Source of the DNA: Acetobacteraceae bacterium | Lineage (GTDB): Bacteria; Pseudomonadota; Alphaproteobacteria; Acetobacterales; Acetobacteraceae | Reading direction: 5' to 3' | Length of the DNA stretch: 46,742 nucleotides | Assembly: GCA_947371015.1 (NCBI GenBank) | Contig: CANBNK010000027.1 | Location: forward strand, 1 to 46,742 | Part shown: positions 23,573 to 31,980 of the stretch, in pieces | Layout of the letters: every line of letters begins with the position of its first letter | Numbering within the stretch: the stretch's first letter is position 1 | Notes under the pieces: model-generated | Seen by the model: only the letters and a program-made list of their open reading frames with translations | Database searches by the model: none | Told to the model about the DNA's origin: nothing | Position numbers and translations under genes: made by a program

Positions 23573-24913
23573 TTGTCCAAGTTTCGTAGCCTTCCGGGCG
23601 CGTTTTCCGGCGCCATGATGCTTGTTTCAGCGCCAGCCTGGGCCGCCGAGGCGCGCCCCGCCGATACCGGCGACACCGCCTTCATGCTGCTGTCCACCGT
23701 GCTGGTGCTGCTGATGACGGTGCCAGGCCTGGCGCTGTTCTACGGCGGCATGGTCCGCAAGAAGAACATCCTGGCGATCATGGCGCAGAGCTTCGTGCTC
23801 TGCGCGTTGATCACGGTGGTCTGGGTGGTCGCCGGCTACAGCCTGGCCTTCGGCAATGGCGGCGCCTTCATTGGCGACTTTTCCCGCCTGATGCTGTGGG
23901 GCATGGAAATCGGCTTCGACCGCGCCTTCACCCTGGGCGCCGGCACCGGGGCCGAGGTGGCGCTTACCATCCCCGAGCCGGTCTTCATGCTCTACCAGAT
24001 GACCTTCGCCATCATCACGCCAGCGGTGGTCACCGGGGCCTTCGCCGACCGCATGAAGTTCAGCGCCATGCTGCTGCTGATGACGCTATGGTCGCTGGTG
24101 GTCTATGCGCCCATCGCGCATTGGGCCTGGGCGCCGTTGGGCTGGCTGAACCAAATGGGCATGGCGGATTTCGCCGGCGGCACGGTGGTGGAGGTGAATT
24201 CCGGCGTGGCCGGCCTGGTCTGCGCCCTGGTGCTGGGCCGCCGGCTTGGCTACGGCCATGACAACATGGCGCCCTACAACCTGGCCTATGCGGTGGTCGG
24301 CGCCAGCCTGCTCTGGGTTGGCTGGCTCGGCTTCAATGGCGGCAGCGCCCTGGCATCGGGCGGCCGCGCCGGCATGGCGATCGTGGCGACCCAGGTGGCG
24401 GCGGCCGGCGCGACGCTGTCCTGGACCCTGGTGGAATGGATTCGGCATCGGCGGCCAACGGTGCTGGGCGCCATCTCGGGCGCGGTGGCCGGGCTGGTCG
24501 CCATCACCCCGGCGGCGGGTTTCGTGCTGCCGGGCGCGGCGCTGCTGATCGGGTTGGCGGCGGGCGTCGTCTGCTTCTGGGCGGTGACGGTGGCCAAGGT
24601 GAAGCTGGGCTACGACGACAGCCTGGATGCCTTCGGCGTGCATGGAGTCGGCGGCATGCTGGGCATGCTGGCCACCGGCGTGCTGGCCTTCGGCGCGCTC
24701 TCAGCCACCGAGGCAGCGCCTGAGGGTGTCTATCAGGGCGGCCTGGCGCTGCTGGGCGTGCAGGCGCTGGGCGTGCTGGCGGCGGCGGGCTGGAGCGCCG
24801 CCGGCACCTACGGCCTGCTGAAGCTGACCGATTTCGTCGTCGGCCTGCGGGTTAGCCAGGAGGAAGAGCGCCAGGGCCTGGATGAGGCGCTGCACGGCGA
24901 AAGCCTGGGCTGA
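23573..24913 (+). CDS. amtB: Ammonium transporter, AmtB/Mep family, with Glu at the first twin-His position
   Basis: 446-aa inner-membrane ammonium channel. The best start is TTG at 23573: AGGGGA lies at 23562-23567, and it gives a full signal peptide (cleavage near AWA-AEA); the next Met codons are inside that signal. Eleven TM segments fit. Pore landmarks are the Phe gate in YQMTFAIITPA, GWLGFNGGSA, and FGVHGVGGMLG with His357, the second of the twin histidines. The first histidine is replaced: the usual GGTVVH reads GGTVVEVNSG, with Glu207. Glu at this site is known in fungal Mep1/Mep3-type proteins. No glnK (PII) gene is adjacent, unlike most amtB loci. The 3' end is part of a 30-bp direct repeat. 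Confidence 0.94.
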   Translation: MSKFRSLPGAFSGAMMLVSAPAWAAEARPADTGDTAFMLLSTVLVLLMTVPGLALFYGGMVRKKNILAIMAQSFVLCALITVVWVVAGYSLAFGNGGAFIGDFSRLMLWGMEIGFDRAFTLGAGTGAEVALTIPEPVFMLYQMTFAIITPAVVTGAFADRMKFSAMLLLMTLWSLVVYAPIAHWAWAPLGWLNQMGMADFAGGTVVEVNSGVAGLVCALVLGRRLGYGHDNMAPYNLAYAVVGASLLWVGWLGFNGGSALASGGRAGMAIVATQVAAAGATLSWTLVEWIRHRRPTVLGAISGAVAGLVAITPAAGFVLPGAALLIGLAAGVVCFWAVTVAKVKLGYDDSLDAFGVHGVGGMLGMLATGVLAFGALSATEAAPEGVYQGGLALLGVQALGVLAAAGWSAAGTYGLLKLTDFVVGLRVSQEEERQGLDEALHGESLG

Positions 24914-24968
24914 ACCGGACCCGGCGCGAGGCGCCTGGGTTGGACCGGACCCGGCGCAATGCGCCGGG
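24903..24968. repeat. 30-bp tandem repeat over the amtB stop codon, ending in a GC hairpin
   Basis: Two copies (24903-24932 and 24933-24962) share GCCTGGG-x-TG-x-ACCGGACCCGGCGC with only a few mismatches; the first contains the amtB TGA stop, which reads TGG in the second. Within and after copy 2, CCCGGCGC-AAT-GCGCCGGG (24950-24968) forms a perfect 8-bp stem with a 3-base loop between two convergent genes. It may act as a two-way terminator, though no T run follows. Confidence 0.75.
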
Positions 24969-24976
24969 CGGGGGGG

Positions 24977-25135
24977 TCAGTCGATGACGTTGCCGACCCC
25001 ATGCAGCGCGCCGCTGATCGGCGAGCCGATGATCGGCACGATGTCGATGACATCGCCGGCGATGCGGAACGGCAGGGCGGCGACGCCGCACGCGTTCAGG
25101 ACAAGGCAGCCAAGCAGCAACAGGGCAACGCGCAT
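24977..25135 (-). CDS. Small lipoprotein, DUF6726-like
   Basis: A 52-aa protein: MRVALLLLGCLVLNAC is a short lipoprotein signal with lipobox LNAC (lipidated Cys16), followed by GVAALPFRIAGDVIDIVP and a hydrophobic Gly-rich tail ending NVID. This layout matches small alphaproteobacterial lipoproteins of the DUF6726 type, whose function is unknown. AGGAAGGG is well placed before the ATG at 25135; a longer frame upstream has no signal. It converges with amtB and follows the divergent side of the SDR gene by 64 bp. Confidence 0.72.
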   Translation of the reverse strand: MRVALLLLGCLVLNACGVAALPFRIAGDVIDIVPIIGSPISGALHGVGNVID

Positions 25136-25199
25136 CGGGGAACCCTTCCTGGGGTGAACCATCCCGGAATGACACGGGACCGTGCGCGGAAGCAAGCCG

Positions 25200-25979
25200 T
25201 CAATCCTTGCCGGGAAACCCCGCCATCAGCGCCGCGCGCCAGCCCGGCGGCAGAGCACCGACCAGGCGCGCCAGCAGGTACATTCGCCGCGGATAGACCA
25301 CCCGCAGCCGCCCGGCGCGCAGACCTTTCAGGGTCCGGCGCGCGGCCTCGGCCGGCTCCATCAGCAAGGGCATGGGGAAGCGGTTGTGCGCGGTCAGCGG
25401 TGTGCGGATATAGCCGGGGCAGATGCTGTGCAGCCTGATGCCGCGGCGGCGTTCGGTGGCGTCCAGCGCTTCCGCCCAGCGTTGCACGGCCGCCTTGGCC
25501 GCCGAATAGGCCGGCGCGCCAGGTGTGGCGACGAAGCTGGCGATGGAGGCAACCACCGCGATGCGCCCGCGCAGCCCACCCGGCCCGGCCGGTTGCGCGG
25601 CCATGGCGGCAACAGCGGGAATGACGGTGTTCAGCACGCCGGTGATGTTGGTCTCGAACACCGCACGGGCGTCCTCGGCGCGTTCAAAGCCCTTGCCGGT
25701 GCCGGCGCCGATGCCGGCATTGGCGAAGACTAGGTCCAGCGGCCCGGCACCGCCGATCCAGGCGGCCATGGCGGCGGCGTCACGCACATCGGCCTGGTGC
25801 GTGGCGACGGTGGCGCCCAGAGCGGTACAAGCGGCGGCGGCCTCGGCCAGGCGGGTGGCGTCGCGCCCGCCCAGGTGCAGCGTCACCCCCGGCGCCGCCA
25901 GGGCTTCCGCCAGCGCCCGGCCGATGCCCGAGGACGCGCCGGTGATCAGCACGCAGCGCCATGGCCACTTCGGTTGCAT
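25200..25979 (-). CDS. Short-chain dehydrogenase/reductase (SDR)
   Basis: Classical SDR of 259 aa with a Rossmann fold. The cofactor motif is TGASSGIG (13-20), NAG is at 87-89, Asn111 is conserved, and the catalytic Ser, Tyr158 and Lys162 are in ASIASFVATPGAPAYSAAK. PG (CPGYIRTPL) follows as usual. A basic, hydrophobic C-terminus (RRMYLLARLVGALPPGWRAAL) suggests membrane association, as in several SDRs acting on lipids or sterols. GGRD after strand 2 favours NADPH. The substrate is unknown. It is divergent from yicC, with only 29 bp between the two starts. Confidence 0.9.
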   Translation of the reverse strand: MQPKWPWRCVLITGASSGIGRALAEALAAPGVTLHLGGRDATRLAEAAAACTALGATVATHQADVRDAAAMAAWIGGAGPLDLVFANAGIGAGTGKGFERAEDARAVFETNITGVLNTVIPAVAAMAAQPAGPGGLRGRIAVVASIASFVATPGAPAYSAAKAAVQRWAEALDATERRRGIRLHSICPGYIRTPLTAHNRFPMPLLMEPAEAARRTLKGLRAGRLRVVYPRRMYLLARLVGALPPGWRAALMAGFPGKD

Positions 25980-26008
25980 TCGATGCCTCCTGGCGCGAAA
26001 AGCGGCGC

Positions 26009-26905
26009 ATGAGCCTTATGAGCATGACCGGCTTTGCCCGGGATAGCGGCGTCCTCGCCGATGGTACCGCTTTCATCTGGGAACTCCGCAGCGTCAATGG
26101 CCGCGGGCTGGACCTGCGGCTGCGGCTGCCGAATGGGCAGGATGCGCTGGAACCAGCGGTGCGCGACGCCGCCGGGAAACGGCTGAAGCGCGGCAACGTC
26201 TCGGCCAACCTGAACCTGAAGCGCGAGGAGCGCCCTCGGCTGGTGGCCGACGCCGCCGCGCTGGACCAGGCGCTGCACCTGGCGCTGGCGCTCGCCGCGC
26301 GCATCCCCGGTGGCGCCCCGCCCCGGGCCGAGGCGCTGCTGGCGCTGCCCGGTGTCATGCGCAGCGAGGCAGTGGAACCCGACGAGGCGATGGAGGAAGC
26401 CAAACGCGCCGAGTTGGCCAAGGCTTTCACCCGCGCGCTGGAAGGGCTGGTCGCCGCCCGCCGGGCCGAGGGCGCCAAGCTGGCCGTGGTGCTCGGCACC
26501 CTGCTGGACGAGATCGCCGGGTTGCACGCCGACGCCGCCCGCGAAGCCGCGGGCCAGCCGGAGGCTCAGCGCGCCAAGCTGCGCGACCAACTGGCGGCGC
26601 TGCTGGGGGAAGCCGGTACCGCCCGCGTGCCGGAAGAAAGGCTGGCGCAGGAAGTGGCGCTGCTGGCGCAGAAATCCGACGTGCGGGAGGAACTGGACCG
26701 CCTGGCCGCGCATATCGAGGCCGCCCGCGCGCTGCTGAAGGCGGGCGAAGGCGCCGGCCGCAAGCTGGAGTTCCTGACCCAGGAGTTCGTCCGCGAGGCC
26801 AATACGCTGTGCAGCAAATCCGCCAGCGTGCCGCTGACCCGCGTCGGCCTGGACCTCAAGGCGGCGATCGAGCGACTGCGCGAGCAGGCGGCCAATGTGG
26901 AGTAG
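26009..26905 (+). CDS. yicC: YicC family protein (endoribonuclease-like)
   Basis: 298 aa. The N-terminus SMTGFARDSG followed by WELRSVNGRGLDLRLRLP is the YicC_N signature, and the C-terminal DUF1732 domain has GRKLEFLTQEFVREANTLCSKS. E. coli YicC is reported to be an endoribonuclease. The start at 26009 gives MSLMSMTGF, matching the family N-terminus; ATG codons at 26018 and 26024 are also possible and an upstream frame start at 25961 is not favoured. It precedes gmk by 33 bp, a pairing conserved in many proteobacteria. Confidence 0.93.
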   Translation: MSLMSMTGFARDSGVLADGTAFIWELRSVNGRGLDLRLRLPNGQDALEPAVRDAAGKRLKRGNVSANLNLKREERPRLVADAAALDQALHLALALAARIPGGAPPRAEALLALPGVMRSEAVEPDEAMEEAKRAELAKAFTRALEGLVAARRAEGAKLAVVLGTLLDEIAGLHADAAREAAGQPEAQRAKLRDQLAALLGEAGTARVPEERLAQEVALLAQKSDVREELDRLAAHIEAARALLKAGEGAGRKLEFLTQEFVREANTLCSKSASVPLTRVGLDLKAAIERLREQAANVE

Positions 26906-26938
26906 CGGTCGTCTTCCCTTGGGCGTGAGGAGCGCAGC

Positions 26939-27574
26939 ATGACCCAACCCCACCCGCGCCGCGGCGTCTGCATGGTCATCGCCGCGGCCTCCGGCGTCGG
27001 CAAGTCCAGCGTCTCCCGCGCCCTGCTGGACAGCGAGCCGGCGCTGTCGCTCTCGGTCAGCGCCACCACCCGGGCGCCGCGCGCCGGGGAGGTCGACGGC
27101 ATCCACTACCACTTCCGCGACGGGCAGAAATTCCTCGCCATGGTCGCGGCGGGCGAGATGCTGGAGCATGCCGAGGTCTTCGGCCGCCGCTACGGCACCC
27201 CGCGCGGCCCGGTGGAGGCTGCGATGGCCGCGGGGCGAGACGTGCTGTTCGACATCGACTGGCAGGGCTTCCGCCAGGTGCAGCAGAAGCTGCCGCAGGA
27301 CCTGGTCGGCGTGTTCCTGTTGCCGCCCAGCCTGGTGGAGCTGGAACGCCGGCTGCGCGGCCGCGGCACGGACAGCGAGGCCGAGGTGGCCAAGCGCATG
27401 GCCGCCGCCCGCGCCGAGATCAGCCATTGGGACGAGTTCGACCATGTGCTGGTGAATGACGACCTCGACGCTACGGTGGCGCAGGTGCGCGCCATCCTGC
27501 ATGCGGCGCGCTCGATGCGGCAGCGCCAGCCGGGGCTGCCCGGGTTCGTGGCCGGGCTGCTCGCGCCGGGATGA
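26939..27574 (+). CDS. gmk: Guanylate kinase
   Basis: 211 aa, phosphorylating GMP to GDP with ATP. The P-loop is AAASGVGKSSVSRALL, the GMP-binding region is SVSATTRAPRAGEVDGIHYHF, and the lid has KRMAAARAEISHWDEFDHVLVNDDLD. A GAGGAG site at 26927-26932 precedes the ATG. The final 4 bases overlap the start of the AEC carrier gene (ATGA). Length and order are normal. Confidence 0.96.
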   Translation: MTQPHPRRGVCMVIAAASGVGKSSVSRALLDSEPALSLSVSATTRAPRAGEVDGIHYHFRDGQKFLAMVAAGEMLEHAEVFGRRYGTPRGPVEAAMAAGRDVLFDIDWQGFRQVQQKLPQDLVGVFLLPPSLVELERRLRGRGTDSEAEVAKRMAAARAEISHWDEFDHVLVNDDLDATVAQVRAILHAARSMRQRQPGLPGFVAGLLAPG

Positions 27575-28494
27575 ACATCGTCCTGGAGGTGGTGGCGCCG
27601 GTCTTCGTCATCGTCGCGCTTGGCTGGGCGGCTGCGCGTTTCCGCTACATCGACGCCGCCGGCTTCAAGGGGCTGAACACCTTCACCTTCACCCTGGGCG
27701 CGCCGGCGCTGCTGTTCCTCGGTGGCACCACGGCGCAGGGCGGCGGCGGCCCGGCGGCGCTTGCCTTCTTCTGCGGCACCGCGGTGCTCTATGCGGCGGC
27801 GCTGCTGGCCGGGCGGTGGCTGCTGGGCATGGCGCTGTCGCCGGCCGGGCTGTTCGCGCTGAATGCCAGCTTCGGCAATACCGTGATGATGGGCATTCCG
27901 CTGGTGGTCGCCGGCTTCGGCGTGCAGGCCATGCCGGTGATGCTGGCGATCCTGGCACTGCATTCCATGGTGCTGCTGGGCGTAGCCACGGTGGTGGCGG
28001 AGATCGGCCTGAACGCGCGCGCGCCGCTGCACCGGGTGCTGTGGGCCACGGCGCGGGGCGTGGCGCGCAACCCCATCGTCATGTCGGTGCTGGTAGCGCT
28101 GGTCTGGCGCAATATCGGCCTGCCGCCGCCGCCCGGCCTGCTGCGGCATACGCTGGAACTGCTGGGCGCGGCAGCGCCGCCGGTGGCGCTGTTCTGCCTG
28201 GGTGGCAGCCTGCTCGGCTTCAATGCCCGTGCCGCGTGGCGGGAAACCGCGGTGGTGCTGGCCCTCAAGCTGCTGGTGATGCCGCTGCTGGTCTGGGGCG
28301 CCTGCCGGCTGCTCGCGGTGCCGCCGGCCCAGGCCGCCGTGGCGGTGCTGGTGGCGGCGCTGCCCACCGGGGCCAACGCCTTCCTGCTGGCGCAGCGTTA
28401 CCAGGTGGCGGCGGAGCAATCCGGCGCGGCGGTGCTGCTGGGCACGCTGCTCAGCGTGGTGACGCTGAGCGCGCTACTGGTCTGGCTGGGGTAG
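27571..28494 (+). CDS. AEC family transporter (auxin efflux carrier-like)
   Basis: Inner-membrane protein of 307 aa with about ten hydrophobic segments in two halves, the layout of the auxin efflux carrier (AEC) family. The first segment is VVAPVFVIVALGWAAARF; a conserved polar break LNASFGNTVMMGIPLV is the crossover region, and ALPTGANAFLLAQRY near the C-terminus is typical. Bacterial members export or import organic acids such as malate or malonate; the substrate is unknown here. It overlaps gmk by 4 bp and converges with the NTF2-like gene, with 57 bp between them that show no clear terminator. Confidence 0.9.
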   Translation: MNIVLEVVAPVFVIVALGWAAARFRYIDAAGFKGLNTFTFTLGAPALLFLGGTTAQGGGGPAALAFFCGTAVLYAAALLAGRWLLGMALSPAGLFALNASFGNTVMMGIPLVVAGFGVQAMPVMLAILALHSMVLLGVATVVAEIGLNARAPLHRVLWATARGVARNPIVMSVLVALVWRNIGLPPPPGLLRHTLELLGAAAPPVALFCLGGSLLGFNARAAWRETAVVLALKLLVMPLLVWGACRLLAVPPAQAAVAVLVAALPTGANAFLLAQRYQVAAEQSGAAVLLGTLLSVVTLSALLVWLG

Positions 28495-28551
28495 AGCCTG
28501 GTCGGCTAAGGCGGAATCGCCGCAAGCCGTGGATCAGCCTCTGGAGGACGG

Positions 28552-28932
28552 CTACTCGACGATCTTCCAGTAGCTGTCCTTCAGCATCACCTTGCCGGCG
28601 GCGTTGAAGCTGTAGAAGTCGCAGCCCATCACCTCCAGCTTCTGGCCGGTGCTGGCCATAGTGCCGGTCAGCACCCATTTGGACATGCCGGTGCTGCCGC
28701 TGATGAAGTGCTCGTCCTGGCCGTAATGCACGTCCGGCAGACCGGCGAAGCGGGCGGCCAGGCCGGCGCGGATGGCTGGCTTGCCGGCATAGCGGGTGCC
28801 GCAGCGGTCGGGGCCGCGCGGCATCTGCATGGCGCTGTCCTCGGCGAAGAAGCCCAGAATCGCCTCGATGTCATGGGCGTTGAAGGCGGCCGCGATGGCA
28901 CGCAGGGTCTCGATCGTTGGCATCCGGTTCAT
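28552..28932 (-). CDS. NTF2-like / SnoaL-like domain protein
   Basis: A 126-aa protein with one NTF2-like cone fold: ETLRAIAAAFNAHDIEAIL, FFAEDSAMQMPRG, GKPAIRAGLAARFAGLPDVH and a final strand ending MLKDSYWKIVE. The family includes ketosteroid isomerases, polyketide cyclases and many proteins of unknown role, so function is not assigned. The ATG at 28932 overlaps the rsmA stop (ATGA), so it is translated after rsmA. A second ATG 9 bases later is possible. No signal peptide. Confidence 0.82.
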   Translation of the reverse strand: MNRMPTIETLRAIAAAFNAHDIEAILGFFAEDSAMQMPRGPDRCGTRYAGKPAIRAGLAARFAGLPDVHYGQDEHFISGSTGMSKWVLTGTMASTGQKLEVMGCDFYSFNAAGKVMLKDSYWKIVE

Positions 28933-29747
28933 CCCCTCGCCAGCAGCGCGCGTGCCAGCCTGTCGAATTCCGCCACGGTCAGCGTCTCGGCCCGGCGCTC
29001 GCCGGCGATGTCGCAACCGGCCAGCAGCTTGTCGGCCTCGCCCAACGATTTGAGCGCCCCGCGCAGCATCTTGCGGCGCTGGCCGAAGGCGGCGGCGGTC
29101 ACCCGTTCCATGCTGCGGAACAGCGCCTCGCCGGGGTCCTCGGCGTGGGGCGTGAAGCCGACCACGGCGGAAAAGACCTTGGGCGGTGGGCTGAAGGCAC
29201 CTGGCGGCAGGGTCAGCAGCATGTCGCAGCGGCAGCGCCACTGCGCCAGCACCCCCAGCCGGCCATAGGGGTCGGTATCTGGCGCGGCACAGATCCGCTC
29301 GGCGACCTCCTGCTGGAACATCAGGGTCATGCCCTCCAGCCCCGCCGCCTGGCGCAGCCAGCCGATCAGCAGCACGGAGGCCACGTTGTAGGGCAGGTTG
29401 GCGACGATTTTCCGAGGCGCCGGCAACGAAAGTGCATCGAACTTCAACGCATCGGCTTCCACCACCGTCAGGCGTCCGGGGAAGGCCGCTTCCAGCTCCG
29501 CCAGGGCAGCCACGGCACGGCGGTCCAACTCCACTGCAGTGATGTGCGTGGTCTCGCCGGCCAGCAGGGCGCGGGTCAGCCCACCGGGGCCGGGGCCGAC
29601 TTCCAACACATGGCGGCCATCCATAGCGCCGGCCAGCCGGGCGATGCGGCCGCACAGCCCCTCATCCAGCAGGAAATGCTGGCCGAGCGACTTGCGCGCA
29701 TCCAGCCCATGCCGGGCGATGGTGTCCCGGAGGGACGCCAGGGTCAA
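28929..29747 (-). CDS. rsmA: 16S rRNA dimethyladenosine transferase RsmA (KsgA)
   Basis: 272 aa, dimethylating two adjacent adenines near the 3' end of 16S rRNA (A1518/A1519 in E. coli). Landmarks are ARKSLGQHFLLDEGL at the N-terminus, the SAM-binding VLEVGPGPGGLTRALL, EADALKFD and the catalytic NLPYNVAS. The C-terminal domain ends normally. It lies 7 bp after surA. In many proteobacteria pdxA sits between surA and rsmA; here it is absent. Confidence 0.96.
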   Translation of the reverse strand: MTLASLRDTIARHGLDARKSLGQHFLLDEGLCGRIARLAGAMDGRHVLEVGPGPGGLTRALLAGETTHITAVELDRRAVAALAELEAAFPGRLTVVEADALKFDALSLPAPRKIVANLPYNVASVLLIGWLRQAAGLEGMTLMFQQEVAERICAAPDTDPYGRLGVLAQWRCRCDMLLTLPPGAFSPPPKVFSAVVGFTPHAEDPGEALFRSMERVTAAAFGQRRKMLRGALKSLGEADKLLAGCDIAGERRAETLTVAEFDRLARALLARG

Positions 29748-29754
29748 AGGCTGC

Positions 29755-31161
29755 TCACGCCGGCTCGCGGTTTTCGATATTGGCGCGGCGGCGCAGGTCG
29801 CGCTGCAAGGCGCGGGACTGGCTCTCCACGCGGTCGCGCAGCATCTGCTGCTTGGCCTGGTCGGGGGTGGTTTCCGCCAGGTTGCGCTGTTCCCGACTGC
29901 ACACCATGAACATCATGACGCCGTCATTCGACAGCAGTGGCTGCGAGGGCCGGCCCGGCGCCAGGCCGGTCAGCAGAGTCCGCAGCTGCGGCGGGCTGAC
30001 CGTTTCCAGCCGGATCGGCCCCGGATCGGCGTTGCGGTCCGGGCTGGCGGCGCGCTGCGCGGCGTCCATCGCCTCGCAGCTGCGGGCGGATTCGGTCAGC
30101 CGGGTGGCGCGTTCCACCTGGGCGCGCTGCTGGTCGGTCGGCGGCTGCTCGCGGTTCAGCGGGCTGGAGAAGGGCAGGAACACTTGGCGGATGTTCAGCA
30201 GCGTCGCCAGGTCGCGGCCGCTTTCGCGCCGCGCCCGCATGGCGATGATCTGGAAGCCGCCGGCAACGCGAACCGGGTTGCTGATGGCACCCGGCGGCAT
30301 GCGGTCGGTCAGGATGGCGACTTCGGGGTCCAGCTGGTCCTTGTGGACCCAGCCGAGGTCGCCGCCCTGCAGCGCAGTCTGCGCCTGGCTGAACTGGGTG
30401 GCGGCCACCTGGAACGGCGTGCCACTGCGCAACTGGCGGGAGATTTCCTGGACGAAGCGGCGCACTTCGTCTTCCTGCGCCGGGTTCTCCACGGGGATGA
30501 AGATCTCGGACATCTGGAACTCAGGCTCGCCGGTGCGCCCCTTGGCGACACGCAGGAACTCCTGCACGTCGGCGTCGGTCGGCTCCACGTTCTGGCCTAG
30601 GGTTATCCTGATCAGCCGCGCCCAGCCGATCTGGCTGCGCAGCTGGTCGAACAGCGCGCGCGGCTGAATGCCGGCGCGACGAAGCTGGGCCACCAGGCCG
30701 CCGGCGGGCAGGCCGTTGCGCTTCTCGATATCGGCTACGGCCTCGCCGACGTCGTCGTCGGTCACGGGAATGCGCCGGCGGCGGACTTCCTGGTTGCGCA
30801 GCTTTTCGTCCACCAACAGGCGGGTCACCTGGGTGCCCAGGCGGGAAAGCTGGTCTGAAGCCACCTGCATGCCGGCATTTAGCGCCAGCAGCCGGGCGCG
30901 GGCGTTGACATCGGCCCGGCTGACCACGTCGCCATTCACCACCGCGACGATGGTATTGGCCTGGGCCGGGGTCTGAGCCGGACCCTGGCTTGCCGCTGGC
31001 GTTGCCGCCGGGCGGCGGGCAGGCTGGCCAGCCTCGGCCGCCGGCGGCGCGGCCGTCCGGGACGGCTGGGCGGTGGCCGAAGCCACGCATGCCGCGGATG
31101 CCAGCAGGGTGGCGAGGAGCAGGGCCCGCGGGCCGGAGAGCAGGGGAGCAGCAGGGCGCAT
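29755..31161 (-). CDS. surA: Periplasmic chaperone / peptidyl-prolyl isomerase SurA
   Basis: 468 aa. The N-terminus is a signal peptide (LLLATLLASAACVASATAQ), then an Ala/Pro-rich linker. The SurA chaperone domain (about 70-215) has VVAVVNGDVVSRADVNAR and an RNQEVRRRRI segment, followed by a parvulin domain (about 220-330) with RSGTPFQVAATQFSQAQTA and GGDLGWV. The role is folding outer-membrane proteins, LptD being the classic client; lptD is encoded 3.1 kb to the right on the other strand. It is divergent from the protease lipoprotein gene with 41 bp between starts. Confidence 0.92.
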   Translation of the reverse strand: MRPAAPLLSGPRALLLATLLASAACVASATAQPSRTAAPPAAEAGQPARRPAATPAASQGPAQTPAQANTIVAVVNGDVVSRADVNARARLLALNAGMQVASDQLSRLGTQVTRLLVDEKLRNQEVRRRRIPVTDDDVGEAVADIEKRNGLPAGGLVAQLRRAGIQPRALFDQLRSQIGWARLIRITLGQNVEPTDADVQEFLRVAKGRTGEPEFQMSEIFIPVENPAQEDEVRRFVQEISRQLRSGTPFQVAATQFSQAQTALQGGDLGWVHKDQLDPEVAILTDRMPPGAISNPVRVAGGFQIIAMRARRESGRDLATLLNIRQVFLPFSSPLNREQPPTDQQRAQVERATRLTESARSCEAMDAAQRAASPDRNADPGPIRLETVSPPQLRTLLTGLAPGRPSQPLLSNDGVMMFMVCSREQRNLAETTPDQAKQQMLRDRVESQSRALQRDLRRRANIENREPA

Positions 31162-31202
31162 GCAACGGTCTTTAGCCGCACGGCAACCGTAGGGCTAGGC
31201 CG

Positions 31203-31901
31203 ATGAGGAATATCTTGCTGTCGGCAATGGTGGTGCTGGCGCTGGCGGGGTGCGCCGCCGCCCCGGCTGTGGGCCCGAATCCGCCTGTGCTGGCGCTGGA
31301 AGCCAGCTTTGGCCTCATGGCGCGGGCCCGGGGCAGCGCGGTTCCGCTGGCCGGCGGGCTGGTGTTGACCGCCGCCCATGTGGTGGACGAAGCCAGCCTG
31401 CGGGAGGAATTATGCCGCCTTGGCCGCTGGCCGGCGGAGGCGGCGCCGTATCTGGCCGGGCTGACCGTGGCCGGGGCGGACGGCATCCGGGTGCCGGCGA
31501 CCAGGTTGCGGCTGGGGCGCAGCACCTTCACCGCGCAAGGCTGCGACCTGGCCTATCGCGACGGCCAGGACCTGGCGCTGCTGCGGCCGGCACCCCCCCT
31601 GCAAGTCCCAGGCGTGGCGGTCTGCGCCGCCGACCCGCTGCCGGGCCAAAGGGTGGTTGCCTTCAGCGGGGGGCAGTTGCTGCCCGGGCGCATGGCGGGG
31701 GAGGCGGCGGAGGCCGAGGCGGCCAATGGCCGCTATGCCGTGCTGGCCCTGCGGCTGGAGCCGGGCGACTCGGGTGGCGGGGTGTTCGACGCCGGCAGCG
31801 GCTGCCTGCTGGGGGTCATCAGCATGCGGGACCCGGCCGAGCCGGGCCGCAGCTGGCTGGTACGGGCGGCGGTGATCCGCGCTTTCCTGGCCACGGACTA
31901 G
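31203..31901 (+). CDS. Trypsin-like serine protease lipoprotein
   Basis: 232 aa. MRNILLSAMVVLALAGC is a lipoprotein signal with lipobox LAGC (Cys17), so the enzyme should be membrane-anchored in the envelope. A trypsin-like catalytic triad can be read: His59 in LTAAHVVD, Asp123 in DGQDLALLRP and Ser190 in EPGDSGGGVFD. No PDZ domain follows, so it is not a typical DegP. Substrate unknown. It lies between surA (divergent) and lptF (79 bp downstream, same strand), suggesting a link to envelope maintenance. Some family members have only peptidase-like folds, but here all triad residues are present. Confidence 0.85.
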   Translation: MRNILLSAMVVLALAGCAAAPAVGPNPPVLALEASFGLMARARGSAVPLAGGLVLTAAHVVDEASLREELCRLGRWPAEAAPYLAGLTVAGADGIRVPATRLRLGRSTFTAQGCDLAYRDGQDLALLRPAPPLQVPGVAVCAADPLPGQRVVAFSGGQLLPGRMAGEAAEAEAANGRYAVLALRLEPGDSGGGVFDAGSGCLLGVISMRDPAEPGRSWLVRAAVIRAFLATD

Positions 31902-31980
31902 GCTGGGCGCTTGCCTCCGCCAGGAACCCGGCGCTGCCGGCTTTCCCCGCCGGATGGCTTTCGGTAGGGTGCCGCTATCG

